In this document: in pieces, positions 11,537 to 21,487 of the stretch
How the letters are laid out: each line of letters starts with the position of its first letter
How positions within the stretch are numbered: position 1 is the stretch's first letter
NCBI RefSeq assembly: GCF_900103845.1
Contig: NZ_FNIJ01000016.1
Location: 79,888 to 143,887, forward strand
Reading direction: 5' to 3'
From: Pseudomonas jinjuensis
GTDB taxonomy: Bacteria > Pseudomonadota > Gammaproteobacteria > Pseudomonadales > Pseudomonadaceae
DNA length: 64,000 nucleotides
Translations under genes and position numbers: made by a program
The notes under the pieces: model-generated
What the model saw: only the letters and a program-made list of their open reading frames with translations
The model's database searches: none
What the model was told of the DNA's origin: nothing

Positions 11537-12622
11537 ATGAGTAGTCCGCGTTTCGATCCCTCCCAGTACGACGCCCAACTGCAAGACAAGGCCGAACGCC
11601 TGCGCGCGCTGCTGGCGCCGTTCGGTGCGCCGGAGCCGGAAGTCTTCGACTCGCCACGCGAGCACTACCGCCTGCGCGCCGAATTCCGCCTGTGGCGCGA
11701 GGGCGAGGCGCGGCACTACGCGATGTTCGAACAGGGCGACAAGCACACGCCGATCCTGCTCGACGACTTCCCCATCGCCAGCCAGCGCATCAACCAGCTG
11801 ATGCCGCGCCTGAAGGCCGCCTGGGCCGATCCGGCGCTGGGCCACAAGCTGTTCCAGGTGGAATTCCTCACCACCCTGGCCGGCGACGCGCTGATCACCC
11901 TCTGCTACCACCGCCCGCTGGACGATGCCTGGCAGGCCGACGCCGGGAAGGCCGCCGCCGAGCTGGGCGTGAGCCTGGTCGGCCGTTCGCGCGGCAAGCG
12001 CATCGTCATCGGCCGCGACTACGTGAACGAGGAACTGGTGGTAGCTGGCCGCAGCTTCCGCTATCGGCAGCCGGAAGGCGCCTTCACCCAGCCCAACGGC
12101 GCGGTGTGCCAGAGGATGCTCGGCTGGGCCTACGAATCGCTCGGCCAGCGCGACGACGATCTGCTGGAGCTGTACTGCGGCAACGGCAACTTCACCCTGC
12201 CGCTGGCCACCCGCGTGCGCAAGGCGCTGGCCACCGAGATCAGCAAGACCTCGGTGAACGCCGCCCTGGCCAACCTGGCCGACAACGCCGTGGATAACGT
12301 GACCCTGGTGCGCCTCTCCGCCGAGGAGCTGACCCAGGCGCTCAACGAGGTGCGGCCGTTCCGTCGCCTGGCCGGGATCGACCTGAAGAGCTACGAGTTC
12401 GGCAGCGTCTTCGTCGACCCGCCGCGCGCCGGCATGGACCCGGACACCTGCGAGCTGACCCGCCGCTTCGAGCGCATCCTCTACATCTCCTGCAACCCGG
12501 AGACCCTGGCGCAGAACATCGCCCAGCTGCACGACACCCACCGCATCAGCCGCTGCGCGCTGTTCGACCAGTTCCCCTATACCCACCACATGGAAGCGGG
12601 CGTTCTGCTGGAGCGCCGTTAG
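11537..12622 (+). CDS. trmA: tRNA (uracil-5-)-methyltransferase TrmA
   Basis: A 361-residue SAM-dependent enzyme that forms ribothymidine at position 54 in the T loop of tRNA. E. coli TrmA has 366 residues. SAM-binding elements include [14 protein letters not shown]; the catalytic nucleophile is the cysteine at residue 319 in [15 protein letters not shown], preceded by [10 protein letters not shown], and the general-base glutamate at about 353 lies in [12 protein letters not shown]. The ATG at 11537 gives the standard TrmA N-terminus; an ATG two codons earlier is less likely. It has no partner genes; REPs stand on both sides. Confidence 0.95.
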   Translation: MSSPRFDPSQYDAQLQDKAERLRALLAPFGAPEPEVFDSPREHYRLRAEFRLWREGEARHYAMFEQGDKHTPILLDDFPIASQRINQLMPRLKAAWADPALGHKLFQVEFLTTLAGDALITLCYHRPLDDAWQADAGKAAAELGVSLVGRSRGKRIVIGRDYVNEELVVAGRSFRYRQPEGAFTQPNGAVCQRMLGWAYESLGQRDDDLLELYCGNGNFTLPLATRVRKALATEISKTSVNAALANLADNAVDNVTLVRLSAEELTQALNEVRPFRRLAGIDLKSYEFGSVFVDPPRAGMDPDTCELTRRFERILYISCNPETLAQNIAQLHDTHRISRCALFDQFPYTHHMEAGVLLERR

Positions 12623-12629
12623 GCCCATC

Positions 12630-12746
12630 GGCGGATAACGCTGGCGCGTTATGCGCCCTACCCGGATGCCCCACCGGAACCGTAGGAGCGGGCCATGCCC
12701 GCGACCCGCCGGCAGTGCCGATGTCGCACGCATGGCGCGCTCCTGC
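12630..12746. repeat. Two repeat types after trmA
   Basis: 12630-12661 is a palindromic repeat, GGCGGATAACGC-TGGC-GCGTTATGCGCCCTAC (read as its reverse complement it begins GTAGGG). 12682-12746 is a GTAGGAGCGGGCCATGCCCGC REP facing a reverse copy ending GCGCTCCTGC. Confidence 0.8.
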
Positions 12747-12769
12747 ACGAGCAGTTTTCAGCCCCCGCG

Positions 12770-13054
12770 CTAGCGGCGCACGATCCTGATCGAGTGGGTG
12801 AAGTTCGGCTTGCGGGTCACGCTGATCGGCCGGCGGGTGACGGTGTCGATGGTGATGTTCCAGAAGCCGGTGCTGGGCACCACGATCTTCGCCGGGAAGC
12901 GGTCGAAGGCGCCGCCGTGGTAGCTGTGCCGCCCGCCATTCTTGAAGCTGCGGAAGTTCGCATCGTTCATCAGGCGGATGTTGCACATGCGCGAGCATTC
13001 GATGATCACGAGGTCGCCCTCGTTCAGATGTTCCCGCTGGTGAATGAACTTCAT
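12770..13054 (-). CDS. DUF1883-like small protein
   Basis: A 94-residue soluble protein, MKFIHQREHL at the start and HSIRIVRR at the end. It resembles the DUF1883 family, whose members bear a short beta-rich fold of unknown function. There is no signal peptide or membrane helix. The start at 13054 gives the family-type N-terminus; an upstream in-frame extension through the neighbouring norR antisense is not real. It lies 53 bp downstream of norR on the same strand, so it could be co-transcribed with norR, but nothing else links it to nitric oxide. Confidence 0.75.
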   Translation of the reverse strand: MKFIHQREHLNEGDLVIIECSRMCNIRLMNDANFRSFKNGGRHSYHGGAFDRFPAKIVVPSTGFWNITIDTVTRRPISVTRKPNFTHSIRIVRR

Positions 13055-13107
13055 CGCCGACTCCGCAGAATTTTTTACCAACCAAATCAGAACGATAGCA
13101 CGCCGCG

Positions 13108-14631
<1,524 letters not shown>

Positions 14632-14688
14632 GGTCAAATCAACCCTTAAAGGTTTTTTAAACCCTATCCGCTCAGGGTATTAAATACA
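14632..14688. promoter_or_regulatory. Three NorR-type binding sites (GGT-N7-ACC)
   Basis: GGT-N7-ACC occurs exactly at 14632-14644 and 14651-14663, and GGT-N7-ACa at 14676-14688. Three GT-N7-AC sites upstream of a sigma-54 promoter is the arrangement known for NorR targets in E. coli and Ralstonia. The first site abuts the norR start, so it may also affect norR itself. Confidence 0.8.
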
Positions 14689-14728
14689 ACACAAAAATAA
14701 AAATCCTTATTTTTCAAATAGATAAAAA

Positions 14729-14744
14729 CGGCACGCGGGCTGCA
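14729..14744 (+). promoter_or_regulatory. Sigma-54 promoter of ytfE-norB
   Basis: CGGCACGCGGGCTGCA: the -24 GG is at 14730-14731 and the -12 GC at 14742-14743, the required 12-bp offset. It lies 41 bp downstream of the last NorR-type site and 39 bp before the GTG start of the first gene. Confidence 0.8.
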
Positions 14745-14782
14745 ATAGGAATCCTGACTACTGACCATACAAGGAGCCCACC

Positions 14783-15469
14783 GTGAACCTGAGCTATCTC
14801 GACTGGACCCTCGGCGATCTCGCCTGCTCGATCCCCGGCGCCACCCGCATCTTCCACGGACACCGCCTCGACTTCTGCTGCGGCGGCCAGAAGAGCCTGC
14901 GCGACGCCGCGCAGCGCAAGGGCCTCGACGCCGAAGCGATCGCCACCGAACTGGCCGCGCTGCTGGCGCAGGGCAACGGTGAGCAGGACTGGCGCGACGC
15001 GCCGAACGAGAAACTGATCGCGCACATCCTCGAGCGCTACCACGAGCGACACCGCGACCAGTTGCCGGAGCTGATCCGCCTCGCTGCCCGCGTCGAGCAC
15101 GTGCACGGCGACCGCAGCGACTGCCCCCATGGCCTGACCGAGCACCTGCGCGTCATGCAGCAGGAACTGGAAAGCCACATGCTGAAGGAGGAGCAGGTGC
15201 TCTTCCCGATGCTGCTCAGCGGCTTCGGCATCCAGGCCGGCGGGCCGATCTCGGTGATGCGCTTCGAACATGACCAGCATGGCGAGGCGCTGGAACACCT
15301 GCTCGAACTCACCGACCACATCACCCCGCCGCCCGGCGCCTGCAATACCTGGCAGGCGCTCTACCGCGGACTGGACGAGCTGCGCAACGACCTGATGCAG
15401 CACATCCATCTGGAAAACAACATCCTCTTCGTCCAGGCCATGCAGCCGCAGGAGTCGAATCATGGGTGA
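14783..15469 (+). CDS. ytfE: Iron-sulfur cluster repair di-iron protein (YtfE/NorA/ScdA)
   Basis: A 228-residue cytoplasmic protein. The N-terminal ScdA_N domain carries the paired cysteines in HRLDFCCGGQKSL, and a hemerythrin-like domain follows with histidines and glutamates for a di-iron centre (IHLENNILF near the end, HMLKEEQVLFPML in the middle). Family members protect or repair Fe-S clusters after nitrosative stress and lower free NO; in Ralstonia the equivalent is NorA. The start is GTG at 14783, with AAGGAG seven bases upstream. It overlaps norB by 8 bp, so the two are translationally coupled, and it is the first gene behind the NorR/sigma-54 control region. Confidence 0.92.
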   Translation: MNLSYLDWTLGDLACSIPGATRIFHGHRLDFCCGGQKSLRDAAQRKGLDAEAIATELAALLAQGNGEQDWRDAPNEKLIAHILERYHERHRDQLPELIRLAARVEHVHGDRSDCPHGLTEHLRVMQQELESHMLKEEQVLFPMLLSGFGIQAGGPISVMRFEHDQHGEALEHLLELTDHITPPPGACNTWQALYRGLDELRNDLMQHIHLENNILFVQAMQPQESNHG

Positions 15470-17741
15470 ATACCGCAAATACTGGTGGACCCTGATCCTG
15501 GTCCTCGGCGTCACCTTCACCCTGCTCGGCTGGTTCGGCCGCGAGGTCTACCGCCAGGCGCCGCCGATCCCGCAACAGGTGCTCGACGCCAGCGGCCAGG
15601 TGCTGTTCACCGAGAGCGACATCCTCGACGGCCAGCAGGCCTGGCAGAGCGTCGGCGGCATGCAGCTCGGCTCGATCTGGGGCCACGGCGCCTACCAGGC
15701 GCCGGACTGGAGCGCCGACTGGCTGCACCGCGAACTGACCGCCTGGCTCGACATCGCCGCGCGCGAGGAATTCGGCCCGCACTATGCCGAGCTGGATGAA
15801 GCGTCCCAGGCGCAACTGCGCTTCCAGCTGAAGAAGGAGTACCGCGGCAACCAGGTCGACGACAAGGGCCGGCTGCATCTCTCGGCGCGCCGCGTCGAGG
15901 CGATGCAACAGACCGCCGCCTACTACGACAAGCTGTTCAGCGCCGATCCGCAATTGCAGTCGAGCCGCGAAAGCTTCGCCATGAAGGAAGACACCCTGCC
16001 GGACCCGAAACACCGGGCGCAGCTCAGCGAGTTCTTCTTCTGGACCGCCTGGGTCACCGCCACCGAACGTCCGGGCAGCGACGCGACCTACAGCAACAAC
16101 TGGCCGCACGAGCCGCTGATCGACAACCACCCGACCGCGGAGAACGTGCTCTGGTCGATCGCCAGCGTGGTCCTGCTGGTCGCCGGCATCGGCCTGCTGG
16201 TCTGGGCCTGGGCCTTCCTGCGCAGGCATGACGAGGAGGAACCTCCGGCGCCGGCCCGCGACCCGTTGACCCTGGTCGCCCTGACGCCGTCGCAGAAGGC
16301 GCTGGGCAAGTACCTGTTCCTGGTGGTGGCGCTGTTCAGCTTCCAGGTCATGCTCGGCGGCTTCACCGCGCACTACACGGTGGAAGGCCAGAAGTTCTAC
16401 GGCTTCGACCTGTCGCAGTGGTTCCCCTACTCCCTCGTGCGCACCTGGCACCTGCAGAGCGCGCTGTTCTGGATCGCCACCGGCTTCCTCGCCGCCGGCC
16501 TGTTCCTGGCGCCGCTGATCAACGGCGGCAAGGACCCGAAATACCAGAAGCTCGGCGTCGACATCCTGTTCTGGGCGCTGGTCGTGGTGGTGGTCGGTTC
16601 GTACGCCGGCAACTACCTGGCGATCGCCCAGGTGATGCCGCCGGAGCTGAACTTCTGGCTCGGCCACCAGGGCTACGAGTATGTCGACCTTGGCCGCCTG
16701 TGGCAGATCGGCAAGTTCCTCGGCGTGGCCTTCTGGCTGGTGCTGATGCTGCGCGGCGTGGTTCCCGCCCTGCGCAAGCCGGGCGACAAGAACCTGCTGG
16801 CGCTGCTCACCGCCTCTGTCGTGGCCATCGGCCTGTTCTACGGCGCCGGCCTGTTCTACGGCGCGCGTACCCACCTGTCGGTGATGGAGTACTGGCGCTG
16901 GTGGGTGGTGCACCTGTGGGTGGAAGGCTTCTTCGAAGTGTTCGCCACCACCGCGCTGGCCTTCATCTTCGTCACCATGGGCCTGGTCGGGAAACGCACC
17001 GCTTCGGCAGCCTCCCTCGCTTCCGCCTCGCTGTTCATGCTCGGCGGCGTGCCGGGAACCTTCCACCACCTGTACTTCTCCGGCACCACCACGCCGGTGA
17101 TGGCGGTGGGCGCCACCTTCAGCGCGCTGGAAGTGGTACCGCTGATCGTGCTCGGCTACGAGGCCTGGGAAAACTGGCGCCTGAAGCAGCGCGCTCCCTG
17201 GATGGAACAGGTGAAGTGGCCGCTGATGTGCTTCGTCGCCGTGGCCTTCTGGAACATGTTCGGCGCCGGGGTGTTCGGCTTCATGATCAACCCGCCGGTC
17301 TCGCTGTACTACGTGCAGGGCCTGAACACCACGGCAACGCACGCCCACGCGGCGCTGTTCGGGGTCTACGGCTTCCTCGCCCTCGGCTTCACCCTGCTGG
17401 TGCTGCGCTACGTGCGGCCTGACGCGGCGTTCAGCGAGCGGCTGATGCGCACCGGCTTCTGGGGCCTGAACGCCGGCCTGGTGCTGATGATCGCCACCAG
17501 CCTGCTGCCGATCGGCATCCTGCAGTTCCACGCCAGCGTCAGCCAGGGCATGTGGTACGCCCGCAGCGAAGCCTTCATGCAGCAGGACCTGCTGGAAACC
17601 CTGCGCTGGGTACGGACCTTCGGCGACGTGGTATTCATCGTCGCAGCCCTGTCGATCGCGGCGCAGGTGGTGAAGAACCTCCTGCCGCAGCGTGAGACCG
17701 CAGGCGAACTGGTGGAGGTGCGGGTCCGCAACGACCGCTGA
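15462..17741 (+). CDS. norB: Quinol-dependent nitric oxide reductase (qNor)
   Basis: A 759-residue inner-membrane haem-copper-family enzyme that reduces two NO to N2O. The length is that of the single-subunit quinol type; cytochrome-c type NorB is about 470 residues and needs NorC, which is absent here. The N-terminal ~200 residues form the qNor extension (one helix, then a periplasmic domain), followed by about 12 helices. Histidine segments for haem and FeB include HYTVEGQKFYG, RTWHLQSALFW, VHLWVEGFFEVF, HHLYFSGTT and ATHAHAALFGVYG. Together with ytfE and norR this is an NO detoxification module like norRAB of Ralstonia rather than a full denitrification cluster. A strong terminator follows. 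Confidence 0.93.
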   Translation: MGEYRKYWWTLILVLGVTFTLLGWFGREVYRQAPPIPQQVLDASGQVLFTESDILDGQQAWQSVGGMQLGSIWGHGAYQAPDWSADWLHRELTAWLDIAAREEFGPHYAELDEASQAQLRFQLKKEYRGNQVDDKGRLHLSARRVEAMQQTAAYYDKLFSADPQLQSSRESFAMKEDTLPDPKHRAQLSEFFFWTAWVTATERPGSDATYSNNWPHEPLIDNHPTAENVLWSIASVVLLVAGIGLLVWAWAFLRRHDEEEPPAPARDPLTLVALTPSQKALGKYLFLVVALFSFQVMLGGFTAHYTVEGQKFYGFDLSQWFPYSLVRTWHLQSALFWIATGFLAAGLFLAPLINGGKDPKYQKLGVDILFWALVVVVVGSYAGNYLAIAQVMPPELNFWLGHQGYEYVDLGRLWQIGKFLGVAFWLVLMLRGVVPALRKPGDKNLLALLTASVVAIGLFYGAGLFYGARTHLSVMEYWRWWVVHLWVEGFFEVFATTALAFIFVTMGLVGKRTASAASLASASLFMLGGVPGTFHHLYFSGTTTPVMAVGATFSALEVVPLIVLGYEAWENWRLKQRAPWMEQVKWPLMCFVAVAFWNMFGAGVFGFMINPPVSLYYVQGLNTTATHAHAALFGVYGFLALGFTLLVLRYVRPDAAFSERLMRTGFWGLNAGLVLMIATSLLPIGILQFHASVSQGMWYARSEAFMQQDLLETLRWVRTFGDVVFIVAALSIAAQVVKNLLPQRETAGELVEVRVRNDR

Positions 17742-17756
17742 TACCCTGAAGCGATG

Positions 17757-17790
17757 AAGCCGCGGCGTCCCGGTGGACGCCGCGGCTTTT
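17757..17790 (+). terminator. Terminator of the ytfE-norB operon
   Basis: 14-bp perfect stem: AAGCCGCGGCGTCC at 17757-17770, loop CGGT, complement at 17775-17788, then Ts. It starts 15 bp after the norB stop. Confidence 0.92.
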
Positions 17791-17804
17791 TCTTTTCATC
17801 TGAT

Positions 17805-18176
17805 GGTGGACGTAAAAAACGACGTCCACCCTACGTGGGTTCGGTGTTCCTGCAACGGCATCCACCCCACGATCCCGCGTGGGAATGCATCCACGAAAGC
17901 TCCTGCATCCGGCTCCGGAAGAGGCAGAGGCAGCCCCAACGCCGAACCGCTGTAGGAGCGGGCCATGCCCGCGACACGCCGTGCCGAGCCAGGTCGCGGG
18001 CAAGGCTCTACAGGCTTATACGCACGGCACAAACCGTAGGGTGGATCACGCTCTATCGATCCACCATTCCCGCGTGCCAACGCCTGGATGGTGGACGTAA
18101 AAAGCGACGTCCACCCTACGTATTTCGACCTGCAGGCGCGCCATGCGCGCGATTCGCGGGCATGGCCCGCTCCTAC
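17805..18176. repeat. Cluster of five palindromic repeats in a gene-free stretch
   Basis: The 523-bp stretch 17742-18264 has no gene. It holds GGTGGACGT...ACGTCCACCCTAC at 17805-17834 and 18090-18119, GTAGGGTGGATC...GATCCACC at 18036-18065, and two GTAGGAGC/GCAGGCGC-type REP pairs at 17952-18011 and 18132-18176. All share a GTAG or GCAG head beside a short palindrome. Confidence 0.85.
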
Positions 18177-18211
18177 AGGGGTTATCTATCGGTGGACGTT
18201 CCCGCGCGCAC

Positions 18212-18243
18212 AAAAAAGCGAGGCCCCTTTCGGGGCCTCGCTT
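18212..18243 (-). terminator. Terminator of the glycine-zipper gene
   Basis: A 12-bp perfect stem (AAGCGAGGCCCC at 18216-18227, loop TTTC, complement 18232-18243) follows A212-A217, the T tract in minus-strand reading. It lies 21 bp past the minus-strand stop at 18265. Confidence 0.9.
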
Positions 18244-18264
18244 GTCTGGAGCGGGAAGAAAAAC

Positions 18265-18615
18265 TCAGTTCCCCGCCCGCAACCGAATGCCATCCTTCTC
18301 GACCACCTGGCCTACCTGGAACTCCCCGTTCGGCGACCGCACGCGGCTCTCGCTGCCGTCCGCCGCCTTCACCACATAGGCGTTCTGGCTCAATCCGCTG
18401 GCATCCTGCACGCCCCAGCCGGTCAGCGCGCCGACGCCGGCGCCGAGCAGCGCACCGGCCGGGCCGCCCAGCGCACCGCCAAGCAGAACCCCGATGCCGC
18501 CGCCAAAGCCCGCGCCGACCGTGTTGTCCGCCTTCTCGGCGACCACTTCGTCGGCACTCGCTGCCAGACTGGCCAGCACCAGACCTCCCGCAGCCAACAG
18601 CCTCGCAACCTTCAT
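18265..18615 (-). CDS. Exported glycine-zipper protein
   Basis: A 116-residue protein with an N-terminal signal peptide (MKVARLLAAGGLVLASLAASA, likely cut before DEV; no lipobox cysteine). Next comes a glycine-zipper segment at about residues 30-65 with GxxxG repeats (GFGGGIGVLLGGALGG, then AGALLGAGVGAL), which usually forms a membrane-inserting helical hairpin. The charged C-terminal part (SESRVRSPNGEFQVGQVV) resembles the end of SlyB/PCP-type outer-membrane proteins. ATG 18615 has AAAGGAG eight bases upstream. The function is unknown beyond envelope location. It is monocistronic with its own terminator. Confidence 0.75.
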   Translation of the reverse strand: MKVARLLAAGGLVLASLAASADEVVAEKADNTVGAGFGGGIGVLLGGALGGPAGALLGAGVGALTGWGVQDASGLSQNAYVVKAADGSESRVRSPNGEFQVGQVVEKDGIRLRAGN

Positions 18616-18772
18616 GTCTTTCTCCTTTGGCATTGAAACGACATCATGGTCACTACATAAAACGTGCCAAAGGTTATTTCCTTTACTTTCAGTCAGTTAC
18701 GAAACAAGGCGGTCATTTGGACCGCGAGCCGGCACGGTCAAATGAACCCTCCGAGGTGATAAATACACCCCG

Positions 18773-19225
18773 TCACAACCCGTCGAAATCCGACTCGCGC
18801 GGCTTCTCCGGTTCGGGCGCGATGACCGGCTGCGGTTCGGAGGATTTTTCCAGCCAGTACAGCGCGAGGATCGCCAGCAGCGAGATGACGCCGCGATAGA
18901 TCACGCCGAACAGCTGCGCATCCGCCGCCATGCCGCCTTCGTTCCAGGCGATCAGCAGGCGCGACAGGGTCAGGGTGAGCTGCACCAGCACCACCAGGAT
19001 CAGCGCCGGCCGCAGCAACTGGCTGCGACGCAGGGCGAACAGCAGGAACAGCGCCAGGGCGAACTGGTGCCCGCCGTAGAACACCCGCGCATCGCTGACC
19101 GAGGCCGGCTCCATCAGCAGCATGCCGCTGAGGTTGGCCATTTCGTAGGGGCGCACCCAGTAGAGCAGGCCGAGGCCGCCCCACACCAGGGCCTGGACCG
19201 ACAGAACGAGACGGGCGAACAGCAT
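18773..19225 (-). CDS. Small inner-membrane protein, DUF4345-like
   Basis: A 150-residue protein with four hydrophobic segments and a charged C-terminal tail (EKSSEPQPVIAPEPEKPRE). The pattern, including WVRPYEMANLSG near residue 22 and a conserved FYGGHQFALALF segment, resembles DUF4345-type membrane proteins of unknown function. ATG 19225 is chosen because AAGGAG lies about 8 bases upstream; a longer reading to 19297 adds only low-complexity R/G/A sequence. There is no clear operon partner: the glycine-zipper gene is 157 bp further on and has its own signals. Confidence 0.65.
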   Translation of the reverse strand: MLFARLVLSVQALVWGGLGLLYWVRPYEMANLSGMLLMEPASVSDARVFYGGHQFALALFLLFALRRSQLLRPALILVVLVQLTLTLSRLLIAWNEGGMAADAQLFGVIYRGVISLLAILALYWLEKSSEPQPVIAPEPEKPRESDFDGL

Positions 19226-19443
19226 GCGGATTCTCCTTGGGGCCACGCGGGCCGCCTGCCAGCGCCCGCCTCCGGCCTCCTGGCCGCGTCCGGGCATGCC
19301 AATAACCCATTACTGACCGGTCGAACCCGCGACAAGTTCGCCCCGATCGCCGAGCGGCGTCACATGCGGAAACAGGCATCGGTTTGGGCACCCCGGCGCG
19401 GCGGCGTATGCTCGGCGGATTCCAGCTTCCGGGAGCATCCGCC

Positions 19444-19878
19444 ATGCGCACGTTCGTCCTTCTCACCGCCCTGTTCGCCGGCGCCGTCCAGGCCGCCGAA
19501 CCGCTGTCCATCGACGTCCACCGCGACGCCAACTGCGGCTGCTGCAAGGACTGGATCAAACACCTGGAGGACAACGGCTTCAGCGTGCGCGACCACGTCG
19601 AGCCGAACATGAGCGAGGTGAAGACCCGCCTCGGCGTCCCCTACTCCATGGGCTCCTGTCACACCGGGGTGATCGACGGGAAGTTCGTCGAAGGCCATGT
19701 GCCGGCCGCCGACATCCTCAAACTGCGCGAACGCAGCGACCTGGTCGGCGCCGCGGTGCCGGGCATGCCGGTGGGGTCGCCGGGTATGGAGATGGGCAGC
19801 CGCCACGATGCCTACCAGGTGGTGGGATTGGGCAAGGGCGGCGAGCGGGTGGTGCTGGCGGACTATCCGGCGCACTGA
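19444..19878 (+). CDS. Exported DUF411 (CopG-like) metal-binding protein
   Basis: A 144-residue protein with a signal peptide (MRTFVLLTALFAGAVQA) and a DUF411 domain. The CGCC motif (DANCGCCKDWI, about residues 31-34) and the GSCHTGVIDGKFVEGHVPA segment are the family's putative metal ligands. DUF411 proteins are found near copper-resistance genes in other bacteria, but here the copper module is 17 kb away, so a copper role is only an inference. ATG 19444 follows GGGAGC. It is divergent from the DUF4345-like gene. Confidence 0.82.
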   Translation: MRTFVLLTALFAGAVQAAEPLSIDVHRDANCGCCKDWIKHLEDNGFSVRDHVEPNMSEVKTRLGVPYSMGSCHTGVIDGKFVEGHVPAADILKLRERSDLVGAAVPGMPVGSPGMEMGSRHDAYQVVGLGKGGERVVLADYPAH

Positions 19879-19916
19879 GTTCCACCCGCCCAGTCCGGGG
19901 CCGCCTGCGCGGCCAT

Positions 19917-20007
19917 GGTGGATCGGTGGAACGTGATCCACCCTACGCTCGGCCCCAACGCAGGAATGTCCCGAAACGTAGGGTGGATGGGGCTTTTTCC
20001 ATCCACC
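19917..20007. repeat. Two copies of the GTGGATC-type palindromic repeat
   Basis: GGTGGATCGG...GATCCACCCTAC at 19917-19946, and its inverse type GTAGGGTGGATGG...CCATCCACC at 19978-20007. The inner arm bases differ between copies (GATC versus GATGG) but remain complementary within each copy. Confidence 0.85.
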
Positions 20008-20054
20008 ATTCCGGGGGCGCCTGCGTGATCGAGATCGTTGGAGCCTGGCCCGCC

Positions 20055-21272
20055 CTACCCCTTCGCCGCCGGCAACAAGCCATCGGCGCGGAACATCGCC
20101 TTGATCCCGCGCACCGCCTGGCGCAGGCGGTCGCGGTTCTCGATCAGGGCGAAGCGCACGTGGTCGTCGCCGTAGTCGCCGAAGCCGATGCCCGGCGACA
20201 CGGATACCTTGGCGTCCTGCAGCAGCTTCTTGGCGAACTCCAGCGAGCCCAGGTGCGCATAGGGCTCGGGAATCTTCGCCCAGATGTACATCGATGCCTT
20301 GGGATTCTCGACCATCCAGCCCGCCTCATGCAGGCCCTTCACCAGTACGTCGCGGCGCTTCTGGTACTGCTCGGCGATGTCGCGCACGCACTGCTGGTCG
20401 CCTTCCAGCGCGGCGATGGCGGCCACCTGCAGCGGGGTGAAGGTGCCGTAGTCGTGGTAGCTCTTGATCCGCGCCAGGGCGCTGACCAGCTCCGGGTTGC
20501 CGACCATGAAGCCGATGCGCCAGCCGGCCATGTTGTAGCTCTTCGACAGGGTGAAGAACTCCACGGCGATGTCCTTGGCGCCCGGCACCTGCATGATCGA
20601 CGGCGCCTTCCAGCCGTCGAAGGTGATGTCGGCGTAGGCCAGGTCGTGCACCACCAGCACGTCGTAGCGCCTGGCGAGTTCGACCACGCGCTCGAAGAAG
20701 TCCAGCTCCACGCACTGCGCGGTGGGGTTCGAGGGGAAGCCGAGGATCATCATCTTCGGCTTCGGGATCGACTCGCGGATCGCCCGCTCCAGCTCGTTGA
20801 AGAAATCGATGCCCGGCACCAGCGGCACCGAGCGCACCTGGGCGCCGGCGATCACCGCGCCGTAGATGTGGATCGGGTAGCTCGGGTTCGGCACCAGGAT
20901 GGTGTCGCCATGGTCGAGGGTGGCGAGCATCAGGTGCGCCAGGCCTTCCTTGGAACCGATGGTGACGATGGCTTCGCTTTCCGGATCGATCTCCACGGCG
21001 TAGCGGTCGCGATACCAGTGCGAGATGGCCCGGCGCAGGCGCGGAATGCCGCGCGAGGTGGAGTAGCCGTGGGTGTCCTCGCGCTGGGCGACGGTGCAGA
21101 GCTTGTCGACGATGTGCTGCGGAGTCGCGCCGTCGGGGTTGCCCATGCTGAGGTCGATGATGTCCTCGCCGCGGCGGCGGGCGGCCATCTTCAGTTCGGC
21201 GGTGATGTTGAAAACGTAGGGGGGAAGGCGGTCGATGCGCGCAAAGCGGCGCGCTGAACGTTGTTCAGCCAT
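20055..21272 (-). CDS. alaC: Alanine-forming aminotransferase AlaC-like
   Basis: A 405-residue class I/II PLP aminotransferase, cytoplasmic. The best match by recollection is AlaC, which makes alanine from pyruvate and glutamate. Visible are [14 protein letters not shown] near the N-terminus, [40 protein letters not shown] and the PLP lysine in [15 protein letters not shown]. The conserved PSYP and AYADI segments separate this group from aspartate aminotransferases. ATG 21272 gives the typical [21 protein letters not shown] start. Substrate specificity is inferred from family resemblance only. It is monocistronic and divergent from ypfJ. Confidence 0.85.
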   Translation of the reverse strand: MAEQRSARRFARIDRLPPYVFNITAELKMAARRRGEDIIDLSMGNPDGATPQHIVDKLCTVAQREDTHGYSTSRGIPRLRRAISHWYRDRYAVEIDPESEAIVTIGSKEGLAHLMLATLDHGDTILVPNPSYPIHIYGAVIAGAQVRSVPLVPGIDFFNELERAIRESIPKPKMMILGFPSNPTAQCVELDFFERVVELARRYDVLVVHDLAYADITFDGWKAPSIMQVPGAKDIAVEFFTLSKSYNMAGWRIGFMVGNPELVSALARIKSYHDYGTFTPLQVAAIAALEGDQQCVRDIAEQYQKRRDVLVKGLHEAGWMVENPKASMYIWAKIPEPYAHLGSLEFAKKLLQDAKVSVSPGIGFGDYGDDHVRFALIENRDRLRQAVRGIKAMFRADGLLPAAKG

Positions 21273-21487
21273 GCTGTCCTCGATGTAACGTAAGCGCCCG
21301 GAACCGTCCGAGCGACGCCGGCCACTGCGGTGGCCTGGAAAGCACCTTGGCTTTCCTGCGGCCGAACATAACGGCTCGGGTAGGCTTGCGTCCAGCCCGG
21401 CGTAGGAATTTTCGCCGGACGACCGGGCTGGCGGCGCGGCCGGCTGGGGTCGACACTGATTCAACGTTTCCGAGAGGAGGAGCCGTC

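Noticed and set aside
17754..18899. A 381-codon frame across the repeat cluster after norB
   Set aside because: It reads through a terminator, several REPs and the antisense of the glycine-zipper gene; repeat-encoded peptides are not evidence of a gene.
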